39,651 nt of DNA from Methylomonas rivi (GTDB lineage: Bacteria > Pseudomonadota > Gammaproteobacteria > Methylococcales > Methylomonadaceae), in NCBI RefSeq assembly GCF_024505165.1, contig NZ_JANIBK010000026.1, positions 1 to 39,651 on the forward strand. Direction: 5' to 3'. Within the stretch, counting starts at the first letter, position 1, and every line of letters begins with the position of its first letter. This document shows positions 17,454-26,099 of the stretch, in pieces. The position numbers and the translations under genes are program-made. Under the pieces are notes generated by a model, which saw only the letters and a program-made list of their open reading frames with translations, ran no database searches and was not told where the DNA came from.

Positions 17454-17939
17454 CTAATCCCGCGACAGTTGCCGATACGCCCCACTGTAATATAACAAGG
17501 GATCGCCGCCGCGACAGATTACTTTTTGTACCTCGCCGATTACGATCCAATGCGTGCCGGCCAAGACTTGCTCGACCACTTTGCATTCCAGACTGGCCAG
17601 CGACTCGGTCAATAACGGCGCGCCGTTATCGCCCGCCTCCCATGCCACGCTGGCAAAGCGTTCTTCCTGGGTACCGCCGCCGGCGAATTGATTGGAGACA
17701 GTTTGCTGTTCCGTGCCCAGTATGTTGACGGCAAACTGTTTTTGCTCCAGCACCACCGCGCCGGTATCGGTATTTTGATTCAGGCAGACCAAAATTTGCG
17801 GCGGCTCGACGGACACGCTGCTGAACGAGGTCGCGGTCATGCCTTTCAGGCCTTGCTGTTCGGATTGCGCCGTCACCACGGTGACACCGCTTGCCCATAG
17901 TTTCAGGGCATTTTTAAATTGACTTGCATCAACGCTCAT
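17454..17939 (-). CDS. Flavin reductase family protein
   Basis: A 161-residue protein of the flavin reductase-like (FMN-binding split barrel) family. Recognised features are the N-terminal LWASGVTVVTA, the FMN-site region GMTATSFSSVSVEPPQILVC, the motif FAVNILG, and the C-terminal GDPLLYYSGAYRQL. Such proteins reduce FMN/FAD with NAD(P)H, often for a monooxygenase partner; no partner is visible here. The start at 17939 (MSVDASQF) has AGAGAAA upstream; the frame reaches an ATG at 17963. It lies 68 bases before ftsH on the same strand, and no shared function is apparent. Confidence 0.85.
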   Translation of the reverse strand: MSVDASQFKNALKLWASGVTVVTAQSEQQGLKGMTATSFSSVSVEPPQILVCLNQNTDTGAVVLEQKQFAVNILGTEQQTVSNQFAGGGTQEERFASVAWEAGDNGAPLLTESLASLECKVVEQVLAGTHWIVIGEVQKVICRGGDPLLYYSGAYRQLSRD

Positions 17940-17969
17940 AAATTTCTCTTGGATTATAACCATTACCGA

Positions 17970-18128
17970 TTAAGGGTTTAACAGCTTTTTCAAATCGTAG
18001 TGATAAATAAAGCCCGGCAAGGCAAATACCACAAACAGACACAGGGTAGCGACATAAAATTCCCATTGCTGGCCATGCACTTCGCCGGTCAATTTGTTTT
18101 CCAGCGCCATGACCAGCAGACCTACCAA
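17970..18128 (-). CDS. Small two-helix membrane protein ORF after lysS, start uncertain
   Basis: The frame from just after the lysS stop (18191) to a TAA at 17970-17972 encodes 73 residues with two clear hydrophobic helices (WLEWLLCYGLVGLLVMAL and FYVATLCLFVVFALPGFIYHY) and a basic tail (DLKKLLNP). There is no ATG before the first helix. The first possible start, used for these coordinates, is a TTG at 18128 giving 52 residues and cutting into helix one. An overlapping ATG at 18192 reads [10 protein letters not shown] in another frame and becomes unprotein-like after about 15 residues. This could be a gene broken by a frameshift, or one using a rare start. The two-helix frame is more convincing than the ATG-started one. 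I do not recognise the family. Confidence 0.45.
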   Translation of the reverse strand: MVGLLVMALENKLTGEVHGQQWEFYVATLCLFVVFALPGFIYHYDLKKLLNP

Positions 18129-18191
18129 ACCGTAACATAACAGCCATTCCAGCCAGGGCCAACAATACCCCGTAAACGCTGTTGTGGGCCA

Positions 18192-19688
18192 TTAATTTTT
18201 CGGCCGCATATGCGGGAACAGCAACACATCGCGGATGCTCGGCGCGTTGGTAAACAGCATCACCAAACGGTCGATCCCTATGCCCTCGCCGGCCGTCGGC
18301 GGCATGCCGTGTTCCAGCGCGGTGATGTAATCGGCGTCGAAATGCATGGCTTCGTTATCGCCGGCTTCTTTTTCCTCGACTTGTTTTCTGAAACGCTCGG
18401 CCTGATCCTCGGCATCGTTCAGCTCGGTAAAGCCGTTGGCAATCTCGCGGCCGCCGACGAAAAACTCGAAGCGGTCGGTGACGTGCGGATCGTCGTCGTT
18501 ACGCCGAGCCAAAGGCGACACCTCCACCGGATAGGCGGTGATGAAGGTCGGGTTCATCAGCCGGTGCTCGACGGTTTTTTCGAAAATTTCGATCTGGATT
18601 TTGCCCAAGCCGTAACTGTCCTTCAGCGGAATTTTTAGATTTTCCGCCACTTTAACGGCCGCTTCACGGCTGTTCAGATCGGCCAGAGTCAGATCGGGAT
18701 TGAAATGCAGAATCGACTCCAGCACTGTCATGCGCGCGAACGGCTTGCCGAAATCGTATTGCTCGCCTTGGTATTCGATGATGGCTTTACCGACGATATC
18801 TTCGGCAATGCCGCGCAGCATGGCTTCGGTTAAATCCATCAGGTCGCCGTATTCGGCATAAGCCTGATAGAACTCCAGCATGGTAAATTCCGGGTTATGC
18901 CGGGTCGACAAACCTTCGTTGCGGAAGTTGCGGTTAATCTCGAACACCCGCTCGAAACCGCCCACCACCAGCCGTTTCAGATACAATTCCGGCGCGATGC
19001 GCAGATACAAGTCCATGTCGAGCGCGTTGTGAAACGTGGTAAACGGCCGCGCGGTGGCGCCGCCGGGAATCACCTGCATCATCGGGGTTTCCACTTCCAG
19101 GAAATCGCGCTGGGTTAAAAAATCCCGAATGTAATTGACGATTTTGGAGCGCATCAAAAAGGTTTTGCGCGCCTCGTCGCTCATGATCAAATCCAAATAA
19201 CGCTGGCGGTATTTGATCTCCTGATCGGCAATGCCGTGGAATTTTTCCGGCAGCGGCCGTAGCGCTTTGGTCAGCAAGCGGATGCTGTCGACTTTGACGC
19301 TCAGTTCGCCCGTTTTGGTTTTGAACAACACGCCTTCCGCGCCGACGATGTCGCCAATATCCCACTTTTTGAACTGGTCGTTGTAGACGCCTTCCGGCAA
19401 ATTATCCCGCGCGACGTAAACCTGGATCTGCCCGGACATGTCCTGCAAATGGCAAAAACTGGCCTTGCCCATGATACGGCGGGTCATCATGCGGCCGGCG
19501 ATTTTGACCCGGATCGGCTCGGCCGTTAATTCTTCTTCGGACTTTTCGCCGTATTCGGCTAATAGCTCCCCCGCCACCACGTTGCGGCGGAAATCGGTCG
19601 GGAAAGCGATGCCTTCCTCGCGCAGGCCGTTCAATTTTTCCCGGCGTTGTCTGATCTGTTCTTGTTCGTCTTGTTCGAGTTCTGACAT
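18192..19688 (-). CDS. lysS: Lysyl-tRNA synthetase, class II
   Basis: A 498-residue class II LysRS, normal length for the bacterial enzyme. The N-terminal OB-fold anticodon-binding domain is visible ([25 protein letters not shown]), then the catalytic core: motif 1 region [15 protein letters not shown], motif 2 [21 protein letters not shown], motif 3 [12 protein letters not shown], and the usual C-terminal LFPHMRP. It charges tRNA-Lys in the cytosol. In many proteobacteria lysS follows prfB directly; here three accessory genes lie between. The upstream sequence has only a weak ribosome site, so the inserted region may now supply its promoter. Confidence 0.97.
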   Translation of the reverse strand: MSELEQDEQEQIRQRREKLNGLREEGIAFPTDFRRNVVAGELLAEYGEKSEEELTAEPIRVKIAGRMMTRRIMGKASFCHLQDMSGQIQVYVARDNLPEGVYNDQFKKWDIGDIVGAEGVLFKTKTGELSVKVDSIRLLTKALRPLPEKFHGIADQEIKYRQRYLDLIMSDEARKTFLMRSKIVNYIRDFLTQRDFLEVETPMMQVIPGGATARPFTTFHNALDMDLYLRIAPELYLKRLVVGGFERVFEINRNFRNEGLSTRHNPEFTMLEFYQAYAEYGDLMDLTEAMLRGIAEDIVGKAIIEYQGEQYDFGKPFARMTVLESILHFNPDLTLADLNSREAAVKVAENLKIPLKDSYGLGKIQIEIFEKTVEHRLMNPTFITAYPVEVSPLARRNDDDPHVTDRFEFFVGGREIANGFTELNDAEDQAERFRKQVEEKEAGDNEAMHFDADYITALEHGMPPTAGEGIGIDRLVMLFTNAPSIRDVLLFPHMRPKN

Positions 19689-19739
19689 GTACTTATATTG
19701 CGTTTATTAAATTAAGAAGCCATGCATAAGTTGGCACGA

Positions 19740-20552
19740 TCATGGTGATTGAAATTGAACATAGATATTCTGATGCCCAGTTTCCATTTTTCCCTGCTCA
19801 ACTCGCACGTAATCCAGAGAAGTTATCAGTTTCCCCAATTTGCTGAATCCGTAGTTTCTTGGATCAAAAGAACTATCAACTCTGGGAATATAACTGCCCA
19901 CACCACCTAAATTCGCCCATCCATCATCTTCTGATGCGGACTCAATAGCATCCTTGATGAGCTTTTTTAGACTTTCATCCTTAGATGGGTCAGTTACTTT
20001 CGGACTTTGGAATTGTTCGGACAGCTTACGTTCATCAGCCGTGCTATCGCTGACTTTCGGAATGGATGACTTACCTAAAACAGAGTTGATTTCCAAGACC
20101 GCAACATCATCCTCCATAATGGTTTCAGTAAAAATGAACTTATTGCAAGCAGCGCGAAATGGCTCCGGGGTATTCCTTTTCCCAATCCCTATGACTTCAA
20201 GCCCAGATTCTCTAATGCGAGTAGCCAATCTTGTAAAATCACTGTCGCTCGAAACCAGAAAAAAACCATGAAATTTGCCTGTATAAAGCAAATCCATTGC
20301 ATCGATAATTAACGCTGAATCGGTGGCATTTTTACCGGTGGTATAACTAAATTGCTGTATTGGTTGAATAGCATGCTTGTTTAGAACTCCTTTCCATGAA
20401 GCAAGCTGAGTGCTTGTCCAGTCTCCATAGCATCTACGCGATGTGGTATCACCATAACGAGCGGTTTCCGTTAAAACGGCATCAATAGACCTAGCTTGAG
20501 CGTTGTCCGCGTCAATTAGTAAGGCAAAGCGTTTATTGTCGGATAATTGCAT
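19740..20552 (-). CDS. NYN-domain (PIN-like) putative ribonuclease with C-terminal OST-HTH/LOTUS domain
   Basis: A 270-residue protein. The N-terminal NYN domain has its acidic site residues: LLIDADNAQ, the DSALIIDAMDLLYTG segment, and VSSDSDFTRLATRIRE. The linker of about 45 residues is Ser/Asp/Lys-rich. The C-terminal 75 residues (LKKLIKDAIESASEDDGWANLGGVG ... NYGFSKLGKLITSLD, quoted in parts) match the OST-HTH/LOTUS fold, which binds RNA. The pairing suggests an RNA-targeting nuclease of the LabA/limkain type. Base composition is visibly more AT-rich than the flanking housekeeping genes. Accessory gene between prfB and lysS; target unknown. Confidence 0.85.
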   Translation of the reverse strand: MQLSDNKRFALLIDADNAQARSIDAVLTETARYGDTTSRRCYGDWTSTQLASWKGVLNKHAIQPIQQFSYTTGKNATDSALIIDAMDLLYTGKFHGFFLVSSDSDFTRLATRIRESGLEVIGIGKRNTPEPFRAACNKFIFTETIMEDDVAVLEINSVLGKSSIPKVSDSTADERKLSEQFQSPKVTDPSKDESLKKLIKDAIESASEDDGWANLGGVGSYIPRVDSSFDPRNYGFSKLGKLITSLDYVRVEQGKMETGHQNIYVQFQSP

Positions 20553-20584
20553 TCCTTCTCCCTTAAGTTCGGTTGATCGGCACG

Positions 20585-20851
20585 CTACGCATGGCTGTTA
20601 AATTCAACCGACGGCTTACCCGCAATCAACCCAAATACTGAAATATCCTCATCAATCTGCGGCCAATGTATACCCTCGCCATCACCTAAAATTTCATAGT
20701 CCGCTCGCTGTTGCGCATCCGCTTTTGCCAAGCGCGGAAACCAGACGATGGGAACCGAAATATGTCGCCCATCCGCTAAAAACACCGTCAGCTCCTGTTC
20801 GGTACAAGTAACCGACGATGCTCTAGGCATCTCAACGGCTAAAGAATTCAT
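20585..20851 (-). CDS. DUF2442 protein, partner of the DUF4160 gene
   Basis: An 88-residue protein. The segment ELTVFLADGRHISVPIVWFPRLAKADAQQRADYEILGDGEGIHWP is typical of DUF2442, and DUF2442 genes commonly sit directly after DUF4160 genes as a putative toxin-antitoxin-like pair. The start at 20851 (MNSLAVEMPRA) has GGAGG six bases upstream; the frame extends 12 codons further without a ribosome site. It overlaps the end of the DUF4160 gene by 20 bases, so the two are translationally linked. Toxin-antitoxin activity is a family hypothesis, not shown by this sequence. Confidence 0.82.
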   Translation of the reverse strand: MNSLAVEMPRASSVTCTEQELTVFLADGRHISVPIVWFPRLAKADAQQRADYEILGDGEGIHWPQIDEDISVFGLIAGKPSVEFNSHA

Positions 20852-21068
20852 TCCAGGCCTCCAATAAAATGGGTTGATTTTCTTCAACCAGTTTATTCAA
20901 CTTAGTTAATTCGTGCGCGGAAAAACCACTGCTGCTAGCGTAAGCAACCGGTTTGAGCCAAAATTTTGCCAAGGCTTTTTCATATTGGATATGAATATGC
21001 GCGGGCTCGCCATTTTCATTGCTGTAAAAGAAAAAGCGGTAACCGCCAATCCTCAATACAGTGGGCAT
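20832..21068 (-). CDS. DUF4160 protein
   Basis: A 78-residue protein. The pattern PTVLRIGGYRFFFYSNENGEPAHIHIQYEKALAKFWL is the DUF4160 signature, with the GEPAHIH core. The remainder is a helical tail (FSAHELTKLNKLVEENQPILLEAWNEFF). It is the first gene of the overlapping DUF4160/DUF2442 pair. The pair, with the NYN gene, forms an insert between prfB and lysS. Function unproven; possibly a toxin-antitoxin-like module. Confidence 0.85.
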   Translation of the reverse strand: MPTVLRIGGYRFFFYSNENGEPAHIHIQYEKALAKFWLKPVAYASSSGFSAHELTKLNKLVEENQPILLEAWNEFFSR

Positions 21069-21087
21069 AAATCAACAGCTAGCAAAA

Positions 21088-22185
21088 TTACAAGCCGCTC
21101 TTCAAACTGGCTTCGATAAACTGATCCAGCGCACCATCCAACACCGCCTGAGTATTGCCGGTTTCGACATTGGTGCGCAGGTCCTTGATGCGGGATTGAT
21201 CCAGTACATACGAGCGAATCTGGCTGCCCCAACCTATGTCTGACTTGGAATCTTCCACCGCCTGCTGGCTTTCGCTACGTTTCAGCATTTCCATTTCATA
21301 CAGCTTGGCTTTCAACTGCTTCATCGCCGTATCTTTATTCTTATGCTGTGAGCGGTCGCTTTGGCATTGAGTTACGATGCCGCTGGGCGCGTGGGTTATC
21401 CGCACCGCCGACTCGGTCCTGTTGACGTGCTGACCACCGGCGCCGCTGGCACGGTAGACGTCGATGCGCAGATCGGCCGGGTTGATCTCGATTTCTATAT
21501 CGTCGTCGATTTCCGGCGAGACGAAAACGGAAGCAAACGAGGTATGCCGGCGGTTGCCGGAATCGAACGGCGACTTGCGCACCAAACGATGCACGCCGGT
21601 TTCGGTACGCAACCAGCCGAAGGCGTACGGCCCTTCGAATTTGATGGTGGCGCTTTTGATGCCCGCCACGTCGCCGGGCGATTCTTCGATCAGTTCGGTT
21701 TTAAAGCCCTTGGCCTCGCCCCAACGCAAATACATGCGTTCTATCATCGAAGCCCAATCCTGGGCTTCGGTGCCGCCGGAACCGGATTGAATATCCAAAA
21801 ACGCATTATTGGCATCCATTTCGCCGCTAAACATACGCTGAAATTCCAGATGGGCGACCTGCTTTTCGTACTGTTCCAGGTCGGCGGCCACGGTATCGAC
21901 GGTGTCTTCGTCATTTTCTTCCACCGCCATCAGCAGCAATTCTTCGGCGTCGTTCAGTCCCTGTTCCAAATCCTTGATGGTCAGGACGATGTCTTCCAGC
22001 ATGGCGCGCTCTTTACCCATCGCCTGTGCCTGTTCCGGTTTGTTCCAAATCGTCGGGTCTTCCAATTCGCGCAGCACTTCTACCAAGCGTTCGCTTTTGC
22101 TGTCGAAATCCAGGTAGATTTTCAGCCCGGCGCTACGTTCGCGTAAATCGGCTATTTTGTATTTAATGGGATTAATTTCTTGCAT
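21088..22185 (-). CDS. prfB: Peptide chain release factor 2, without programmed frameshift
   Basis: A 365-residue RF2 in one uninterrupted frame. It has the stop-codon recognition tripeptide SPF at 205-207 (RF2 type, UGA/UAA) and the GGQ catalytic motif at 250-252 ([14 protein letters not shown]). In most bacteria the coding sequence has an in-frame UGA near codon 26 that needs a +1 shift. Here the equivalent stretch reads [14 protein letters not shown] with CTGGATTTC and no UGA or upstream AGGGGG-like element, so that autoregulation is absent. It releases nascent chains at the ribosome. Confidence 0.96.
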   Translation of the reverse strand: MQEINPIKYKIADLRERSAGLKIYLDFDSKSERLVEVLRELEDPTIWNKPEQAQAMGKERAMLEDIVLTIKDLEQGLNDAEELLLMAVEENDEDTVDTVAADLEQYEKQVAHLEFQRMFSGEMDANNAFLDIQSGSGGTEAQDWASMIERMYLRWGEAKGFKTELIEESPGDVAGIKSATIKFEGPYAFGWLRTETGVHRLVRKSPFDSGNRRHTSFASVFVSPEIDDDIEIEINPADLRIDVYRASGAGGQHVNRTESAVRITHAPSGIVTQCQSDRSQHKNKDTAMKQLKAKLYEMEMLKRSESQQAVEDSKSDIGWGSQIRSYVLDQSRIKDLRTNVETGNTQAVLDGALDQFIEASLKSGL

Positions 22186-22253
22186 GCACTCTCAAAACCC
22201 AAGCAAACACCGGACTTACCCGGCGACTAGAAAAAGCTTGTAATTATAAACGA

Positions 22254-23042
22254 TTACGCAACCGTCTTGCTCGGGTGGTTTTGCAACGACCAGACAATGC
22301 AACCGATACCGGCCAGAAAAAACGGAATGCTAAGCAATTGTCCTGCCGTCAATGCCAAGCCTGTGTCATACATGGCTTGCTCGGTTTTGAAATATTCCAA
22401 CAGAAAGCGCGCACTGAACATCATGACAAGAAAACAGCCGAACACAAACCCCGGCTTGCCGGCTTGCTTTTTGTAAATTTGCAAGCAAACACCATACACC
22501 AGCAAATACCCCAAAGCCTCGTACAATTGCACGGGATGGCGCGGCAATGGATCGACCCGGGCGAAAATTACCCCCCAAGGTTCTTGAGTCGGCAAACCCA
22601 AAATTTCCGAATTGAAAAAATTCCCAATCCTGATTAAAGCGCCGGCCAGTGCTGTCGGAATAGTCACTCTATCCAGCAACCAGAAATAACTATCGCCAAA
22701 TCGACGCCGATATAAATATAAAGCGGTCAGTATGCCTATTGCGGCGCCATGACTAGCCAAACCGCCTTCCCATATTGCCAGAATCTTGACGGGGTGCGAC
22801 AGATAATAGGCCGGGTCGTAGAACAAAGTATGTCCCAATCGAGCGCCGACTATGGTGGCGATCACCATATACCAAAGCAAGGTATCCAGTTCTTCGACAT
22901 TCCGACCCTCGCGCTGATATATCCACTGCATGGTCATAAAACTGCCGACGAAACCCATGGCGAACATCAAGCCATACCAGCGGATTTTTATGAGGCCAAA
23001 GTCGATAAAAATAGGATCGATATTCCAGATGAAATGTTGCAT
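22254..23042 (-). CDS. lgt: Prolipoprotein diacylglyceryl transferase
   Basis: A 262-residue multi-pass inner-membrane enzyme that transfers diacylglycerol from phosphatidylglycerol to the lipobox Cys of prolipoproteins. Seen are the N-terminal IRWYGLMFAMGF, the catalytic-loop region WEGGLASHGA, and the family signature RIGNFFNSEILG with the essential Arg/Asn residues, followed by HPVQLYEALGY. Length and helix distribution are normal. It lies 68 bases upstream of prfB on the same strand and divergent from gloB. Confidence 0.95.
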   Translation of the reverse strand: MQHFIWNIDPIFIDFGLIKIRWYGLMFAMGFVGSFMTMQWIYQREGRNVEELDTLLWYMVIATIVGARLGHTLFYDPAYYLSHPVKILAIWEGGLASHGAAIGILTALYLYRRRFGDSYFWLLDRVTIPTALAGALIRIGNFFNSEILGLPTQEPWGVIFARVDPLPRHPVQLYEALGYLLVYGVCLQIYKKQAGKPGFVFGCFLVMMFSARFLLEYFKTEQAMYDTGLALTAGQLLSIPFFLAGIGCIVWSLQNHPSKTVA

Positions 23043-23173
23043 GAGTTTATTGGCAAGAAATTGAATGAAGACGTTATTTAACGATTGTAACCCTGCATGC
23101 TGTTTTATGCGCCATTACATATTGCGGTAAACTCCGAACGACCAAGCTTTGAACCATGCCTATATTTCACGCC

Positions 23174-23941
23174 ATGCTGACCATTGACTGTTTACCGGTA
23201 TTAAACGACAACTACATCTACCTGCTCCGCGAAACCATTAGCCAACAAACGGCAGCGGTCGACCCGGCCCTGGCCGAGCCGGTACTGAAGGCCTTGCGGC
23301 GGAAGGGTTGGCGGCTGGATTATATTTTCAATACCCATCATCATGGCGACCATGTCGGCGGCAATTTGCAACTCAAGCAAGCGACCGGATGTAAAATTGT
23401 CGGCGCCGCGGCGGACCGGGCCCGTATTCCCGGGATCGATATTGCTGTTAATGAAGGCGACCAAATTCAGTTGGGCTCATGCAATTTCAAGATTATAAAC
23501 ACCCCCGGCCATACCTTAGGGCACATCGTTTATTACTGCGCCGACAGCCAAATCTTGTTTTGCGGCGACACCTTGTTTTCCCTGGGATGCGGGCGCTTGT
23601 TCGAAGGTACCGCCGAGCAGATGTGGCAATCGCTGCAAAAATTAAAAGCCCTGCCGGACGATACCCGCATCTACTGCGCTCACGAATATACCCAAGCCAA
23701 CGGCCGCTTCGCATTGACGCTGGAAGCCGATAACCCGGATTTACAGCGGCGGATGGAGGAAGTCGCGTCTCTACGCGAAAACAATCGGCCCACCCTACCC
23801 TCGACTATTGCGTTGGAAATGGCCACCAATCCGTTTCTGCGCGAACACAGCCCCAGTCTCCGCAAAGCGGTGGCGGCGAATGATGCCGATACACCGGCGC
23901 AGGTATTTGCAAAAGCAAGATCATTGAAAGACCGGTTCTGA
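23174..23941 (+). CDS. gloB: Hydroxyacylglutathione hydrolase (glyoxalase II)
   Basis: A 255-residue metallo-beta-lactamase-fold enzyme that hydrolyses S-lactoylglutathione to lactate and glutathione in methylglyoxal detoxification. The metal motif THHHGDHVGG is intact, with TPGHTLGH and FCGDTLFSLGCGRLFEG following, and the C-terminal substrate-binding domain (RIYCAHEYTQANGRFA, NPFLR). The start at 23174 (MLTIDCLPVLNDNY) matches homologues; an ATG six codons upstream at 23156 is possible and neither has a clear ribosome site. It ends in a TGA directly abutting the convergent rlmG stop. Confidence 0.95.
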   Translation: MLTIDCLPVLNDNYIYLLRETISQQTAAVDPALAEPVLKALRRKGWRLDYIFNTHHHGDHVGGNLQLKQATGCKIVGAAADRARIPGIDIAVNEGDQIQLGSCNFKIINTPGHTLGHIVYYCADSQILFCGDTLFSLGCGRLFEGTAEQMWQSLQKLKALPDDTRIYCAHEYTQANGRFALTLEADNPDLQRRMEEVASLRENNRPTLPSTIALEMATNPFLREHSPSLRKAVAANDADTPAQVFAKARSLKDRF

Positions 23942-25093
23942 TCAGCGCTTGCCAGCCTTGATAATCGCAAACTTGGCGTTGCCGGCCACGGCATCCCAGT
24001 TGCCGAACAGCTTTTTCAAATGCACATGATAGTTCAAATGCCGGTTGCCTATCACCCGCAACTCGCCGCCCTGACGCAACACCCGCCGGGCCTGTTGAAA
24101 CATCTGCCAGGCTATCTGATCGCCGATGACGTGTTGCTGATGAAACGGCGGATTACAGACGATGCAATCCGCGCTGTTTTCCGGAAAACCCGTTAGACAA
24201 TCCCCGACGATAAATTCAGCCTGCCGCTGTCCGGCGAAGGCGTGCATAAAATTGTCTTTCGCCGAGGCAATCGCCATGTACGACTCGTCGACGAACCGAA
24301 TCCGCGCGTCGGGCAATTGTTGGCCGATCACCAATCCCACAATCCCATTGCCGCAACCCAAATCGATAATATCCCGTTGGGCGGGATTATCCGGCAGGTG
24401 TTGCAATAAAAACCGAGTGCCTATATCCAGACTGTCGCGGGAAAATACATTGGCGTGATTACTGATCAAAAATTCGGAATGTATACCCTTTACGGTATTT
24501 TCCAGCCGATAGCGTACTGGATAAGGATTCGCCGGTATTGACAACCGGGAATCGAGACTGGCAAAAATCAGCCGGGCTTTTTTGACCGCCAGCGAAGTAC
24601 GGGTCGGCCCGATCAGGCGTTCCAGGCATTTCCAGACATTGGCGGTTAAGGTTTTGACCATGCCAGCCACAATAATCCTGCTGGTTTCCTTCAGTAAGGG
24701 ACGCAGGGTATGTAACTGATATTCCAACAATGCCAGGGTTTTAGGTGCTTTGATCAGCAAATAATCGATAGGCTTGTCCGGCAAACTCAGGCTATCCAAC
24801 AAGTTGATATGCGCAATATCCAGATTGTTTAAGCGGGCATTATCGAGCGTAGCCTGCCGGGACAAAAAAGAATCAGAAATCGCCGTCGGCCGATAGCGGT
24901 GCAGCGCCAGGGCCAGCGCGCCAAAGCCGTCGTTTAAAATCGTAATCCGCGATCCGGCGGCGGGCACATCCTCGTTAGCCAAATAACTAAGCAAATAGTT
25001 ATCCGCGGCATCCCAAGCCTGTAATACATCGTTTTTTCGGTACGGCAGCCGCCTTAGTTGCAGGCTGCCTGGGAGTTCGTATTCGGTTTGCAT
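23942..25093 (-). CDS. rlmG: 23S rRNA (guanine-N2) methyltransferase RlmG
   Basis: A 383-residue protein from the ATG at 25093, close to the usual 378 residues. An N-terminal pseudo-methyltransferase half (LQAWDAADNYLLSYL, ILNDGFGALALAL, KAPKTLALLEYQL) precedes the SAM-binding half with motif I DLGCGNGIVGL and the catalytic NPPFHQQH, then the C-terminal RVIGNRHLNYHVHLKKLFGN. It methylates the guanine known as G1835 in E. coli 23S rRNA. The frame opens upstream to 25126. It is convergent with gloB, with no gap. Confidence 0.93.
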   Translation of the reverse strand: MQTEYELPGSLQLRRLPYRKNDVLQAWDAADNYLLSYLANEDVPAAGSRITILNDGFGALALALHRYRPTAISDSFLSRQATLDNARLNNLDIAHINLLDSLSLPDKPIDYLLIKAPKTLALLEYQLHTLRPLLKETSRIIVAGMVKTLTANVWKCLERLIGPTRTSLAVKKARLIFASLDSRLSIPANPYPVRYRLENTVKGIHSEFLISNHANVFSRDSLDIGTRFLLQHLPDNPAQRDIIDLGCGNGIVGLVIGQQLPDARIRFVDESYMAIASAKDNFMHAFAGQRQAEFIVGDCLTGFPENSADCIVCNPPFHQQHVIGDQIAWQMFQQARRVLRQGGELRVIGNRHLNYHVHLKKLFGNWDAVAGNAKFAIIKAGKR

Positions 25094-25139
25094 GGATGCT
25101 TCAAGACGATAGCGACAATTTGCCACGCGGCTTTATGTC

Positions 25140-25260
25140 ACATTTTCAGATTGGTAAAGCCCGGCTAGACTACAAGCAACTCTTGTATGCGTCCTTCGGG
25201 ATAAGAGTTACTTCCCTCTTAGACGGTCGGCTCTCTTCACGGTCCGACCGTTTTTTTTTG
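25140..25260 (+). ncRNA. Candidate structured small RNA ending in an intrinsic terminator
   Basis: The gap between rlmG and tatD (both minus strand) contains plus-strand sequence with rich pairing and a plus-oriented terminator. AACTCTT (25178-25184) pairs with AAGAGTT (25203-25209) around an inner TCC-TTCG-GGA tetraloop hairpin (25192-25201). Alternative pairings exist: TACAAG (25171-25176) with CTTGTA (25182-25187), and AAGAG (25203-25207) with CTCTT (25216-25220). No plus-strand gene lies downstream. The 5' end is a guess; a TTGCCA at 25120-25125 is a possible -35 but lacks a good -10. No known RNA family is recognised. Confidence 0.45.
25223..25259 (+). terminator. Intrinsic terminator, plus strand, with no upstream plus-strand gene
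   Basis: ACGGTCGG at 25223-25230 is exactly complemented at 25244-25251 around a 13-base loop, followed by nine T residues (25251-25259). Read on the minus strand there is no T-tract, so it terminates plus-strand transcription. Confidence 0.85.
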
Positions 25261-25263
25261 CGC

Positions 25264-26049
25264 CTAAAAACCCGCTTGGCGCATGCCAAACAAGCGATAA
25301 AAATTGTTGCGGGACAATTCGGCAATCTCCTCGACGCTGGTATGGCGCAATTCGGCTATCTGTTCCGCCACATGGCGCACATAGGTCGGATAATTGGGTT
25401 TACCGCGATAAGGTACCGGGGCCAAATAAGGCGAGTCGGTTTCTATCAAAAATCGGTCGGACGGCACCTTTTGCGCCACTTCTTGAATGGCCTGGGCGTT
25501 TTTAAAGGTCACAATCCCGGAAAAGGATATATAAAAATTCAGTTCCAGGGCTTTTTCCGCATACGCCCAGTCCTCGGTAAAGCAATGAATAATCCCGCCG
25601 ACTTGATCCGCGCCTTCGGTTCTCAGCACATCCAGGGAGTCGTGTCCCGCTTCGCGGGTATGAATGATTAGCGGTTTGTTTAAGGTTTTGGCGACGCCGA
25701 TATGGTTTCGAAAGCGCCTATGCTGCCATTCCAGATCGCCTTCGCTGCGAAAATAATCCAGGCCGGTTTCGCCGATGGCGATGACTTTGTCATGCCGGGC
25801 CAATTGCATCAATTCATCCACGGACGGCTCTCTGCCTTCGGTAACGTTGGGGTGCACGCCGACCGAGAGCGAAATATCCGGGTATGGCTCAACCAGTGCC
25901 AGCATGGCCGGATACGACTCCAGGTCTATGCCGATACACAGCATATGTTCAATCCGCTTGGCGCGGGCATCCAATACAAATGTGTGAAAATCGTTGCGGT
26001 AAGGCTTGAGATCAATCCGATCCAGATGACAGTGCGAGTCGATAAACAT
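25264..26049 (-). CDS. TatD-family metal-dependent hydrolase (YcfH-like)
   Basis: A 261-residue TIM-barrel hydrolase. It has the N-terminal metal motif DSHCHLD, then GETGLDYF, PLIIHTREAGHDSLDVL, GIIHCFTEDW and LIETDSPYLAPVPYRGKPN, all in normal TatD order. Family members are 3'-5' DNases or D-aminoacyl-tRNA-type hydrolases, and the precise substrate is unclear. It closes the pabC-mltG-tmk-holB-pilZ-tatD series, a common gammaproteobacterial order, which supports the YcfH assignment. Confidence 0.93.
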   Translation of the reverse strand: MFIDSHCHLDRIDLKPYRNDFHTFVLDARAKRIEHMLCIGIDLESYPAMLALVEPYPDISLSVGVHPNVTEGREPSVDELMQLARHDKVIAIGETGLDYFRSEGDLEWQHRRFRNHIGVAKTLNKPLIIHTREAGHDSLDVLRTEGADQVGGIIHCFTEDWAYAEKALELNFYISFSGIVTFKNAQAIQEVAQKVPSDRFLIETDSPYLAPVPYRGKPNYPTYVRHVAEQIAELRHTSVEEIAELSRNNFYRLFGMRQAGF

Positions 26050-26099
26050 GAAATAGGGTATGAATAGCAGCCGGGCCCGGTATTAAGCCCGAAGAATGA

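Noticed and set aside
17929-18192. An 87-codon frame starting at the ATG that overlaps the lysS stop
   Set aside because: After about 15 residues the composition is not protein-like, whereas another frame of the same stretch encodes two clear membrane helices; treated as a finding instead.
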